From UBA5070 sp035352895 (GTDB lineage Bacteria > Fibrobacterota > Fibrobacteria > UBA5070): a stretch of 64,000 nucleotides of DNA. This document shows, piece after piece, positions 37,301-45,181 of the stretch. The DNA lies in assembly GCA_035352895.1 (NCBI GenBank), contig DAOPYN010000008.1, positions 43,156-107,155 of the forward strand, in the 5' to 3' direction. The notes beneath the pieces were generated by a model. It had not been told where the DNA came from. It saw only the letters and a program-made list of their open reading frames with translations, and searched no databases. Position 1 is the stretch's first letter, and each line of letters opens with the position of its first letter. Position numbers and translations under genes: made by a program.

Positions 37301-39450
37301 CGCAGATCCGTGACCACACCCGAAGGCGCCGACATCTTGAGGACGAACGTCGCCCAAGCGGTGTCGCCGTACACGGAAGGCTCCTGCACCAGCGGCGAGG
37401 AGATCTGGAGCGTCGGCATGGCGTCGTCGTTGAGGATCACCCCCACGTCCCGGGTGACCGGTCCGTCGATGGTGGCGTTGGTCGACTGGTCGACGCGAAC
37501 CCAGAAGCCTTCGTCGTGTTCGTACCGCAGATCCCCCAGCACCTGGACGGAAATCGACTTGGATACCTTGCCGGCGGGAATCGTGTCCCAGGTGGCGGAC
37601 TGCGCCAAGTAATCCTTGTCCGCGGCGGATGCCAGCACGTCGGCGGTGGACCACCGGAAGCCCACGGGAAGCTGCGGCGCATCGCGCAAGGTCAGGGTGT
37701 CGGCGGGATGGTAGGGATTGAGCAGGAACACCTTGAAGGTGGACGCTTTCTGACCGGCATTTCCCTCCACGACGGCGGAATCGGAAACGACCTTGAGGAT
37801 GGGCGCCTTGTCGTCGTCCAGGATGGTACCGATCGCCTCGCAGGACTTGATGGAGGTATCCACTTTGCCCTGGGCGTCGGGGCACCCCGCCCCCTTGATG
37901 CTGTCGAACACCAGACGGAAGGTCTGGGGGCCTTCGTAGGCCGAATCGTCGTAGATCCGCAGCTTGATGGTGGCCACCAGCGAATTCATGGGGATGAAGA
38001 TCTTCCCCGAAAGCGACTTGAAGTCGTCGTCGGCCACGGCGCTGACGGGAACACGCTCCAGGGCGCGCCAACGGGCCTCCACGTCGTAGGCGGTGACCTC
38101 CGAGATCCGCACGGTGAGCACCGTGTCGCGGCATTTCCGGCCCGATGGATCGATGCAGGCCGGATCGGCGGTTTCCCACACCTGGAACGGATTCAGCGAC
38201 AACAGCTTGGGGACCACGCCGCGGAAGGGGATGTACGCCCCCTTGCCGAAATCGACGTTGTTGAAGCCGGTCGCGACCTTCCCGAAGGCCTGCCCGAACA
38301 GCAAGGCCTGGTTGGCGAATTGCAGCTCGCCGCGTGGTGCGCTCAGAGTGGCCCAGATCCGCTGGTCACTGGAGGTCACCAGGTCCTTTCCGCTGACCAG
38401 CATCATGGTGCCACCCAGGAATTCGCCCGGCTTGGAGCCAAAACCCGTGGCCATCATGGCACCCGCGGGCCCGATGAACGAATTGCCGCCGTTGGAAGAC
38501 ACCCCTCGGACGGTCTGGACGACCGTGCGCCCCTTCCCGGGCTGGGCGGCGATGATCGCCGACTGGGAAGCCAGCGCGATGGAATCGAAGACGTAGAGGC
38601 CTTCGGTGAGCAGCACCGCGCGTTCGCTCTTGGCGATGTTCAAAACCCCGTAGTTTCCGGGCAGGAGGGTGTCCCCCCTGCAGACGACATCCGCCTGGGC
38701 CTTGGGAAGAGCGGTGGAACAATGCCAGTACTCCACCTGCTGGATCCCAGAACCATCTGCCTGGGTTCGGAAGGAGGTGTCATGGTAGGCCGGATTGCGG
38801 CCCACATTCACGTTGATGTCGATTGTTCCCGCCGTCACCGAATCCAGGTACAGCCCCCCGGGCAGGAACTTGGCATCGGACACCTTCAGGGGGAACCCCT
38901 GCGGAATGCCGGCGGGAAAGGTCTGGTTGGAAAGCCGGCTGCCTCCCGCCACCAAGGCTCCTCCGGAAACCGTTCCTGTGGCCCTGACGGCCGCGGCGAG
39001 GGTGGTTCCCGTGAAGGTGGCGTTCCCGGTCACGTACATCGGAGCGGCCACGCTCATGTTGGTGGAAGAAAGCGTGAGCGAGGAATGCAGGGTGACCGTG
39101 TCGGTCAGGACGTTCCCATCGCCGATCTTGAAATCCTGCCCCACGTTCAGCTTCCGGATGTTTCCGGAGTTGATCCCCACCGTGAGGCCGCGCACGACGG
39201 ACAGGTACGGAGATCGGATCTTGGCGCCGCTGGAAAACAACGCCCCGCCCGCGGTGCCGGTCCAACCGGAATCGGACAGACCCGAAGAACCCGACGGCAG
39301 GAAGATGGAATCCGTGGTGTAGAGCGAATACGGCATCAAGGCATCGGACGGGGTGTACCGATCGAGATTGACCTGGGCGGAAACGATCGATGGCATCCCA
39401 GCTGCGACGAGGACGGCAAGACAACGCAATGGAACGCAACGAGAGTTCAT
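34330..39450 (-). CDS. Giant secreted Calx-beta repeat protein, copy A (1706 aa)
   Basis: Shortest of the three paralogues. It has a signal peptide (LAVLVAAGMPSIVSA) and an SD (AGGAG) 9 nt before the ATG. The N-module (~30-445) contains a threonine/serine-rich stretch with short repeating strands (residues ~90-190) and then GGTMMLVSGKD, WATLSAPRGE, ALLFGQAFGK and YIPF. Six Calx-beta repeats occupy ~447-1136, with linkers such as GTILDDDKAP and TVLDGDSAP. The C-module (~1137-1706) contains Ig-like segments, YYDRDGDGRIETLVVQL (acidic calcium-type loop) and the final IYLYDNAGTYVVSRQ and GVYIWRIVSYVK region, similar to FlgD Ig-like and T9SS tails. It is transcribed first in the A-B-C array. Cell-surface adhesion or matrix function is inferred. 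Confidence 0.86.
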   Translation of the reverse strand: MNSRCVPLRCLAVLVAAGMPSIVSAQVNLDRYTPSDALMPYSLYTTDSIFLPSGSSGLSDSGWTGTAGGALFSSGAKIRSPYLSVVRGLTVGINSGNIRKLNVGQDFKIGDGNVLTDTVTLHSSLTLSSTNMSVAAPMYVTGNATFTGTTLAAAVRATGTVSGGALVAGGSRLSNQTFPAGIPQGFPLKVSDAKFLPGGLYLDSVTAGTIDINVNVGRNPAYHDTSFRTQADGSGIQQVEYWHCSTALPKAQADVVCRGDTLLPGNYGVLNIAKSERAVLLTEGLYVFDSIALASQSAIIAAQPGKGRTVVQTVRGVSSNGGNSFIGPAGAMMATGFGSKPGEFLGGTMMLVSGKDLVTSSDQRIWATLSAPRGELQFANQALLFGQAFGKVATGFNNVDFGKGAYIPFRGVVPKLLSLNPFQVWETADPACIDPSGRKCRDTVLTVRISEVTAYDVEARWRALERVPVSAVADDDFKSLSGKIFIPMNSLVATIKLRIYDDSAYEGPQTFRLVFDSIKGAGCPDAQGKVDTSIKSCEAIGTILDDDKAPILKVVSDSAVVEGNAGQKASTFKVFLLNPYHPADTLTLRDAPQLPVGFRWSTADVLASAADKDYLAQSATWDTIPAGKVSKSISVQVLGDLRYEHDEGFWVRVDQSTNATIDGPVTRDVGVILNDDAMPTLQISSPLVQEPSVYGDTAWATFVLKMSAPSGVVTDLRWSTRDSTALGTADFASVRGDYRSGTAHVAIPADTAQILVRIPVFGDTLYERTEYFSLKIDSLLECLILDSLGTATVLDGDSAPRLSVVDTLFKEPATGTLAAAVRLHLSRPSGLVTVFDWKAVDGSAKAGLDYTANGGSFRFRAGLSDTIVPVDILSDSLGGEGRETFQIQLSNVVDAVAGNFSGTVSIDDAQDRIRVWIDSLAPVAEADSLLHLQLRTDWIPAHPIRLDWRTVDGTAKSGWRYADTSGAPTLPAGSRSLPLPVRMTTDSLWEPPEYFVVRLDSVIAPYGTVDVDTNAHAWIREPKALTLEFTTPDTAVREDVAGTVKVGIRLSQPASIPIAIRFPLQGTSTAKAGEDFNAETDSFVVPAGNRSWNWPVAVVADSKIEPDEIAAFGLVPLQWAVAGSRDRWTLTILDDDSIPVIVIRTPPDGLHTKDSVHTIIWTINGVEQPKKDTTFKRDGWHCVERHVVDRFDRVFGDTNCIWVDLTPPSIQVFKITGRNPHDRRVDTTWWGDLAKTRYGKDTIWYWTRDSILNSDGKSWRVEVDTHFAATDFRTEGLHPTQVSFCDSVGHCVVDTGWIDLVLRLPKPIRGVYYDRDGDGRIETLVVQLSDAWNSDIVPRFDFGLPPEERHDQKPDSTKPFPEFGDSWDETRFVIRIQEPFRFGATGFSNLKGILWEDWRDTAYADTFPIVDSVAPVILEAVIHRTERYGVQDTLLVSPSEPIRLADGKAWLQVAMCPLGTTKCADSLRIWATVPATLLLKSGDGRYMFLVPPGASGSIRPGDPMRFLEGVSDTAGNQVVPSEVVWKTIVQGAPRPPFVTVKPPYDIPRIDAGERDRVGPGGILIKATRGGGEKLQYWDPERGYLSDDDPAVRSICREDRYCNGPTININQPVRMIIYLYDNAGTYVVSRQVDITQADLDALSGDQLDRLKISLQWNHRTTDGSVVGTGVYIWRIVSYVKIPGRMQPAIENSLYKVGVRVEGHDGFF

Positions 39451-39567
39451 GGGAAAGCTCCTGAATCAACGCCTATCGAACATACCATGCTTTTCGCATA
39501 AATAAGGATCGTATGAAAATGGTCGGGAAAACCCGTACCCTCGCGGAGTACTCGGAGAAACCATAAG

Positions 39568-39585
39568 CCAGGGCCATCCCCCTGG
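39568..39585 (-). terminator. Possible weak terminator after mnmG
   Basis: CCAGGG and CCCTGG pair around a 6-nt loop, 27 nt past the mnmG stop. The minus-strand sequence that follows is CTTATGGTTTCTC, partly T-rich. The stem is only 6 bp. Confidence 0.35.
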
Positions 39586-39612
39586 GAACCGGATGAGCGG
39601 TCTTCGGGAAAC

Positions 39613-41469
39613 CTAGTTCCCGTTGGAACCGGAAACAAACAACAGCAACACGGAAAGATCACCTTGACGGACCCCGGGGAGTTTCGCAGCCTGCCCCACG
39701 GTGAGCGGCTTCGCGCGCGACAAGGCCTCGCGCGCCTCCATGGAGATTCCGGTCGCGGACATCCAGTCCATCTCGGGCGGGAAGCATCGGGTGGCCCATT
39801 TCTGGATGCGCTCCAAATCCCGGTGCTCGCGCTGGAAGAAACCCTCGTACCGGAGAGAACTTTCCACCGCGAGGATTCCCAGACGATCCAAGGAGTGATC
39901 GAGCTGTTCGGGAAACGCCAGCAACAGGTCGGCCAGCTCGACATTGGATCGTTTGGCCACTTCGATCGCTCGTACGGATTGGGTGGGAATGGATTCGCCG
40001 CGGTCACTCAGGAATGGTCGCAATTCGGCCACGGAAAGTTTCACGGTTTCCAATCGGGAAGCCAATCTTTCGCGTTCCCGTTTCGAAGCCTGGAATTGCA
40101 ACCATTGCGATTGCGACACCATTCCAAGTTTCCATCCGTGCTCGGTCAGGCGCTCTTCCGCGTTGTCGTGGCGCAGATGCAGGCGGAATTCCGCTCGCGA
40201 GGTGAACAGCCGGTAGGGCTCCACCAGGTCCAACCCCGTGAGATCGTCCACCAGGACGCCCAGATAGCTGGAAGCGCGATCCGGCAGGAAGGGCTCCCGT
40301 CCAAGGAGGGCCAAGGCGGCGTTGGCTCCCGCCACCAAGCCTTGGGCGGCGGCCTCTTCGTAGCCGGAAGTCCCGCAGGTCTGGCCGGCGACGAACAATC
40401 CGGGAACGATCCGCGATTCCAGGGTGGGATGCAGGGAACGCGCTTCGATGGCGTCGTATTCCACGGCATAGCCGTAGCGGAGGACTTCGCAGTGTTCCAG
40501 GGCGGGGATGGCGCGCAAGGCGGCATCCTGCACGTCGGCTGGAAGCGAACTGGAGAACCCGTTGATGTAGATCCGGTCGTTTTCCAGGCCTTCCGGCTCC
40601 AGGAAAAGCTGGTGGCTGTCGCGTGCGGCGAAGCGAGCCACTTTGTCCTCGATGGACGGGCAGTACCGGGGTCCCGTTCCCTGGATGACCCCCGTGAACA
40701 GAGGGCTGCGGGCGAATCCCCCCCGCAAGAGGTCGTGAACGCGCTCGTTGGTGCGCACGATGTGGCATTCCGCCCGGTTCTCCACCGATGCCGTGCGGGT
40801 GGAGAACGGCCACGGATGGTCGTCGCCAGGCTGAGGCTCCGCGAGACTCCAATCGATGGAATCGCGCCTGAGTCGCGCAGGGGTGCCGGTCTTGAGGCGG
40901 CGGAGCCGGTGACCCAACCCTTGGAGGGCACCGGAGATCCCCAAGGCAGGCGGCTCCCCCACCCGCCCCCCCTCCCAGACTTCTTCGCCCCGGAAAAGGC
41001 GACCCTGGGCGAACGTGCCGGTGGTGACCACCACCTTGGATGCGGTCAGAACCGTTCCACCCGCCAGCCCCACCTCGAATCCCCCGGCGACCGGAACGAT
41101 CCTCTCCACCTCCCCTTCCAGGAGGGACAGGTTGGGGTGGACCTCCAGTGCCCGACGCATCCACAGGGAATACCTGTCCATGTCCTGTTGGGCGCGAGGG
41201 CCCCAAACGGCGGCGCCTCGGCTGGAATTGAGCATCCGGAAGTGGATTCCACAGGCGTCGGCCGCCAGGCCCATGAGGCCACCCAGAGCGTCGATCTCCC
41301 GTACCAGCTGGCCCTTGGCGACTCCGCCGATGGCGGGATTGCAGCTCATGCGCCCGATGGCCGCCAAGGACTGGGTGACCAGGATGGTGGCGCACCCGAT
41401 CCGGGCACTGGCCGAAGCCGCTTCGATGGCGGCGTGTCCACCACCCACAACGAGTACTTGGTAATCCAT
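39613..41469 (-). CDS. mnmG: tRNA uridine-5-carboxymethylaminomethyl modification enzyme MnmG (GidA)
   Basis: A 618-aa FAD enzyme that, with MnmE, modifies U34 of tRNAs reading split codon boxes. The FAD-binding VVGGGHAAIEAASASAR is at the N-terminus, followed by the family signatures SCNPAIGGVAKGQLVREIDALGG, GIHFRMLNSSRGAAVWGPRAQ, ETLFINGF-equivalent YINGFSSSLP, and GLFVAGQTCGTSGYEEAAAQGL with its conserved Cys. The C-terminal helical domain (ARSYLGVLVDDL-equivalent at SSYLGVLVDDLTGLDLVEPYRLFTSRAEFR) is complete. mnmE is not in the window. Confidence 0.97.
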   Translation of the reverse strand: MDYQVLVVGGGHAAIEAASASARIGCATILVTQSLAAIGRMSCNPAIGGVAKGQLVREIDALGGLMGLAADACGIHFRMLNSSRGAAVWGPRAQQDMDRYSLWMRRALEVHPNLSLLEGEVERIVPVAGGFEVGLAGGTVLTASKVVVTTGTFAQGRLFRGEEVWEGGRVGEPPALGISGALQGLGHRLRRLKTGTPARLRRDSIDWSLAEPQPGDDHPWPFSTRTASVENRAECHIVRTNERVHDLLRGGFARSPLFTGVIQGTGPRYCPSIEDKVARFAARDSHQLFLEPEGLENDRIYINGFSSSLPADVQDAALRAIPALEHCEVLRYGYAVEYDAIEARSLHPTLESRIVPGLFVAGQTCGTSGYEEAAAQGLVAGANAALALLGREPFLPDRASSYLGVLVDDLTGLDLVEPYRLFTSRAEFRLHLRHDNAEERLTEHGWKLGMVSQSQWLQFQASKRERERLASRLETVKLSVAELRPFLSDRGESIPTQSVRAIEVAKRSNVELADLLLAFPEQLDHSLDRLGILAVESSLRYEGFFQREHRDLERIQKWATRCFPPEMDWMSATGISMEAREALSRAKPLTVGQAAKLPGVRQGDLSVLLLFVSGSNGN

Positions 41470-41546
41470 GGAAGTGCGGGAAAGTTACTCGCCGCAGGGA
41501 TGCCGACCCGCCGAGTTGATGCCAACCGTCTATCTTAGGCTACCAG

Positions 41547-43031
41547 ATGATCCACGCCATCGCGCTATCAAGCCTCCTGTTCCTGTCCGGCACCGACACC
41601 GCCATCGCCCGGGATTCTTCGACAACCGCGCCATCGGACACCACCAAGGCCGCCAGCAAGCGGGTCGTGGTGGTTCCCATCCACGGCGAAGTCGACGAGG
41701 GCCTCCAGCACTTCACCCAGCGCGCCATCGACGATGCCCTGGCCCAGACTCCCAAACCGGACGTGATCCTGTTCGACATCGACACCTGGGGAGGGCGCCT
41801 GGACGCCGCCTTCGAGATTTCCGACGCCATCGGTGCCGTGCAGCAATGCTCCACCGCCGCGTTCGTGGCCCGCAAGGCGATATCGGCGGGAGCGCTCATC
41901 GCCTTGTCCACCCAGAAGATCTACATGGCTCCGGGTGCCACCATCGGCGACTGCGCCCCCATCCTGCAGACCCAGGAAGGCCCCAAGTTCCTGGGAGAGA
42001 AGATCGAAAGCCCCCTGCGCGCCCGTTTCCGGGCCCTGGCCAAGAGATCGGGAGTTCCCGCCTCGCTCGCCGAGAAGATGGTCTCCAAGGATCTTTCCGT
42101 GAGGACGGCCCGGGATTCCGCCGGGAACCTGCATTGGTTCTCCAACCAGACCTGGGACGAGCTTTCCGATACCGCGCAGTCCCGCTTCCACGACGTGCGC
42201 ACGGTGGTCGAGGAAGGACAACTCCTGACGCTGGACGACCAGGAAGCCGTCCGTTGGCAGTTCTCGGGAGGGACCTTCGTAAACATCGACTCGCTCCTGG
42301 CCGCACGCAAATGGGAACGCGCCGCCCACATGGAGCCCACCTGGTCGGAATCCACCCTCCGATGGATCTCCAAGTACGTGTCCATCCTCTTCGTGCTGGG
42401 TCTGGCCGCCTTGTACCTGGAGTACAAGATGCCCGGCACCGGCTTTTTCGGGATTTTGGGCGTGATCTTCCTGGGGGTGGCGCTGGGCTCGCAATTCCTG
42501 CTTGGAATGGCATCGTACACCGCCCTGGCTCTGGCTCTGCTGGGAGTCCTGCTCATCGGGATCGAGATCGCCTTCATGCCGGGACTGGTGTTTCCCGCCC
42601 TGGCGGGGTTGGTCTGTCTGCTGGCGGCTCTGGTGCTCTCGCTGCAGGGATTCACCGTCCCCGACCCCCAGATGCCCTGGCAGGCCGTGCAGATGAAGAG
42701 GGGGATCCTCCAGGTGATGGCCGCCGCGGTGGGAGCGGCGGTGGTGAGCATCCTGACCTTCCGCTACCTGGTGCCGCTCCTCCCCTTCCGGGAAGGCCCC
42801 TACCTCACCGCCACCCTGGCCGGAAAGCCCGGCGAGGTCCGCGAAAGCCAACCCGACATCTCCGGAAGGACCGGAATCTGTCTGACCGCCCTGCGCCCGG
42901 TGGGACGCATCGAGGTGGACGGCTCCGAACACGACGCGCTGAGCCGATCGGGAATGCTCGACAAGGGCACCCGGGTGCGGGTGGTGGAACTCTCCGGAGC
43001 CCAATGGGTGGTGGAACGGGAGGACGCATGA
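41547..43031 (+). CDS. NfeD-family membrane serine protease (ClpP-like N-terminus)
   Basis: A 494-aa protein with a signal peptide, a ClpP-fold protease domain (residues ~38-240), four or more transmembrane helices (~275-435) and a C-terminal OB-fold (~450-490, LRPVGRIEVDGSEHDALS). The catalytic Ser113 sits in KAISAGALIALS and the partner Lys152 in LGEKIESP, matching the Ser-Lys dyad of NfeD proteases. It heads an operon with a short NfeD protein and FloA; such proteins cleave or survey membrane proteins around stomatin/flotillin assemblies. The stop overlaps the next start by 4 bp (ATGA). Confidence 0.93.
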   Translation: MIHAIALSSLLFLSGTDTAIARDSSTTAPSDTTKAASKRVVVVPIHGEVDEGLQHFTQRAIDDALAQTPKPDVILFDIDTWGGRLDAAFEISDAIGAVQQCSTAAFVARKAISAGALIALSTQKIYMAPGATIGDCAPILQTQEGPKFLGEKIESPLRARFRALAKRSGVPASLAEKMVSKDLSVRTARDSAGNLHWFSNQTWDELSDTAQSRFHDVRTVVEEGQLLTLDDQEAVRWQFSGGTFVNIDSLLAARKWERAAHMEPTWSESTLRWISKYVSILFVLGLAALYLEYKMPGTGFFGILGVIFLGVALGSQFLLGMASYTALALALLGVLLIGIEIAFMPGLVFPALAGLVCLLAALVLSLQGFTVPDPQMPWQAVQMKRGILQVMAAAVGAAVVSILTFRYLVPLLPFREGPYLTATLAGKPGEVRESQPDISGRTGICLTALRPVGRIEVDGSEHDALSRSGMLDKGTRVRVVELSGAQWVVEREDA

Positions 43032-43501
43032 ACGACCTCGGATGGGCTCTGGCCCTGCAGGTGGTGGCCTTCGCGCTCCTGTTCGCGGAGATCTTCCTCC
43101 CCTCCGGAGGAATCCTGGCCATCGCCACCGTCGCCGTCACGGGGCTTTCCCTGTGGAGCGGCTTCCAGCATTCCCAGATGGCCGGTTGGTGCATCCTCGC
43201 GGCGGATCTGGTGGCCTTCCCCCTCTGCCTGAAATGGGGCTTCGGTCGGTTGTCCCGAAGCGACTGGGTGCTGCAGGCGAAATTGGACGGTCCCTTCCGC
43301 GACTCCGTCGCCGAACCCGCTCCCGGTGCGACGGCGACCGTGGTCTCCGACCTTCGCCCCACCGGGAAGATCCGCATCGGCACCACCGAATTCGACGCCC
43401 GTTCCACCGGCGAATTCCTTCCATCGGGACGCCTGGTGGAGATCTGCGGCAAGGAGTTCGGACAGCTCCTGGTCAAACCTGTGCGCGACGCCGCGCAATA
43501 A
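43028..43501 (+). CDS. Short NfeD-family membrane protein
   Basis: A 157-aa protein without the protease domain. Two or three transmembrane helices (VVAFALLFAEIFLPSGGILAI and on) precede an OB-fold domain (ATATVVSDLRPTGKIRIG, FDARSTGEFLPSGRLVEICG), the NfeD1b type that typically pairs with flotillin. The start is the ATG overlapping the previous stop. The frame is open far upstream, but that part is antisense-like noise within the neighbour. Confidence 0.9.
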   Translation: MNDLGWALALQVVAFALLFAEIFLPSGGILAIATVAVTGLSLWSGFQHSQMAGWCILAADLVAFPLCLKWGFGRLSRSDWVLQAKLDGPFRDSVAEPAPGATATVVSDLRPTGKIRIGTTEFDARSTGEFLPSGRLVEICGKEFGQLLVKPVRDAAQ

Positions 43502-43552
43502 CTATCTCGAAACCATCGCCTCCAAAACCGCATCACACGAGGAGAACCCTTC

Positions 43553-44542
43553 ATGGAACTGGATATCCCCAACTGGTTGATCATTTCGCTGGTCGTCGTC
43601 GGCCTGGTGTTCCTGATCATCATCTTCAACATGCTTGGGCTCTGGATCCAGGCGCTGTTCTCCGGCGCCAAGATCAGCCTGTTTTCGATGGTGGGAATGC
43701 GCATCCGCAAGGTGAATCCGCGCCTGATCGTGACCTCCAAGATCATGGCCGTGAAGGCCGGACTTGAAGTGACCACCAACGACTTGGAAGCCCACTTCCT
43801 GGCCGGCGGCAACGTCTCGCGCGTGGTCCAGGCCCTGATCACCGCCGACAAGGCGGGAATCCCCCTGAACTTCAAGCAGGCCACCGCCATCGACCTGGCC
43901 GGTCGCAACGTGCTGGAAGCCGTGCAGATGTCGGTGAACCCCAAGGTGATCGAAACGCCCATGGTCGCGGCCATGGCCAAGAACGGCATCCAGGTGAAGG
44001 CGATCGCCCGTGTCACGGTGCGCACCAACATCCACCGCTTGGTGGGTGGCGCCGGCGAACAGACCATCCTGGCCCGCGTGGGCGAGGGGATCGTGAGCAC
44101 CATTGGTTCGGCCGACAGCCACAAATCGGTCTTGGAAAACCCCGACAACATTTCCAAGACGGTTCTTGCGAAGGGACTCGATTCGGGCACCGCCTTCGAG
44201 ATCCTCTCCATCGACATCGCCGACGTGGACATCGGCGAAAACATCGGCGCCAAGCTCCAGATGGACCAGGCCAATGCCGACAAGAACATCGCCCAGGCGA
44301 AGGCCGAAGAACGCCGTGCCATGGCCATCGCCCAGGAGCAGGAAAACATCGCCCGCACGCAGGAAATGCGCGCCAAGGTGGTGGAAGCGGAATCCCAGGT
44401 CCCCATGGCCATCGCGGAAGCCTTCCGCGCCGGCAGGTTGGGCGTGATGGACTACTACCAGCTCAAGAACGTCCAGGCCGACACCGACATGCGCCAATCG
44501 CTGTCGGGTTCGGGTACCCCGGGTTCGACCAGCAAGGGCTGA
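43553..44542 (+). CDS. floA: Flotillin-like protein FloA
   Basis: A 329-aa SPFH-family scaffold of bacterial membrane microdomains. It begins with a membrane hairpin (WLIISLVVVGLVFLIIIFNM), continues with the FloA-specific core (MRIRKVNPRLIVTSKIMAVKAGLEVT, NLEAHFLAGGNV-type NDLEAHFLAGGNV, FKQATAIDLAGRNVLEAVQMSVNP), then the SPFH region (IATPMVAAMAKNGIQVKAIARVTVRTNI) and a coiled coil rich in Ala, Glu and Lys. Length is usual for FloA. It lies in the order nfeD-nfeD-floA, the standard arrangement. Confidence 0.96.
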   Translation: MELDIPNWLIISLVVVGLVFLIIIFNMLGLWIQALFSGAKISLFSMVGMRIRKVNPRLIVTSKIMAVKAGLEVTTNDLEAHFLAGGNVSRVVQALITADKAGIPLNFKQATAIDLAGRNVLEAVQMSVNPKVIETPMVAAMAKNGIQVKAIARVTVRTNIHRLVGGAGEQTILARVGEGIVSTIGSADSHKSVLENPDNISKTVLAKGLDSGTAFEILSIDIADVDIGENIGAKLQMDQANADKNIAQAKAEERRAMAIAQEQENIARTQEMRAKVVEAESQVPMAIAEAFRAGRLGVMDYYQLKNVQADTDMRQSLSGSGTPGSTSKG

Positions 44543-44976
44543 TGACCGTGGAACCCAACGTCTTCCAGATCATCCTGGTGCTCCTGGTGGTGGCCTACAA
44601 GGCATGGGAGTTTCTCCGCAACTCCGCCCGGAAAAAATCCGAAACGGCTCAGAACGTGCCGGTTCCCAGCGATCTGGATGACATGCCGTGGGAGGAGTCA
44701 GCCCCCCCTGCCCGGCAGGAACGGGACCGCATGGCCTCCAGGACGTTCACCCCTCCGGTGGATCCGGAACTGTTTTCGCAGCCCCCCCCTCCGGTCAGGC
44801 CAAGGCCTGCATCCATCGGCCCCAGCAAACACACGACCCGGACCGCCCCGATCCGGGAGGCAGGCAAAAGAGCGCAGGCGACTCCAGCGTTGCGCGATTT
44901 GATTCTGGGTCAAGTGATCCTCGGAAAACCAGTCGCCCTGTCTCGAGGGCGAAATCCATTCTCTGTTAGGCGATGA
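44542..44976 (+). CDS. Small membrane-anchored protein downstream of floA
   Basis: A 144-aa protein with one N-terminal transmembrane helix (FQIILVLLVVAYKAWEFL), followed by a proline-rich, apparently disordered region (PPVDPELFSQPPPPVRPRP) and a basic end. Its ATG overlaps the floA TGA by 1 nt (TGATG), so it is translated with floA and may be an accessory factor of the microdomain. No family recognised. Its 3' end overlaps the convergent YjfB-like gene by 11 bp. Confidence 0.7.
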   Translation: MTVEPNVFQIILVLLVVAYKAWEFLRNSARKKSETAQNVPVPSDLDDMPWEESAPPARQERDRMASRTFTPPVDPELFSQPPPPVRPRPASIGPSKHTTRTAPIREAGKRAQATPALRDLILGQVILGKPVALSRGRNPFSVRR

Positions 44977-45139
44977 CGTCCAGGCGGGTACCCAACTCCG
45001 ATCGGCCACTCTTGGGCAGCAGATCCAGGACCTGCGCCTTCTGCAGATCCATCGATTTGCGCAAAAGTTGGGTCTGTACGGCCGTTTGGAGCGGATCCGC
45101 TTGACTCGAGCCTTCGATCGCCGATATGTTGGGATGCAT
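44966..45139 (-). CDS. YjfB-like small protein (putative motility protein family)
   Basis: A 57-aa protein. The segment ADPLQTAVQTQLLRKSMDLQ followed by KAQVLDLL resembles the YjfB family, small proteins annotated as putative motility proteins in flagellated bacteria. The ATG at 45139 gives the expected length. A GGAAATTTCC palindrome lies 17 bp upstream (45156-45165). No flagellar genes are in the window, so the role is open. Confidence 0.65.
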   Translation of the reverse strand: MHPNISAIEGSSQADPLQTAVQTQLLRKSMDLQKAQVLDLLPKSGRSELGTRLDVIA

Positions 45140-45181
45140 GGATAGGTTATCGGTCGGAAATTTCCCCAGCTGGAGTCCCAT

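Noticed and set aside
35182..39501. A 1439-aa + strand open frame opposite giant gene A
   Set aside because: Same reason: a shadow of the real minus-strand gene, without domain signatures.
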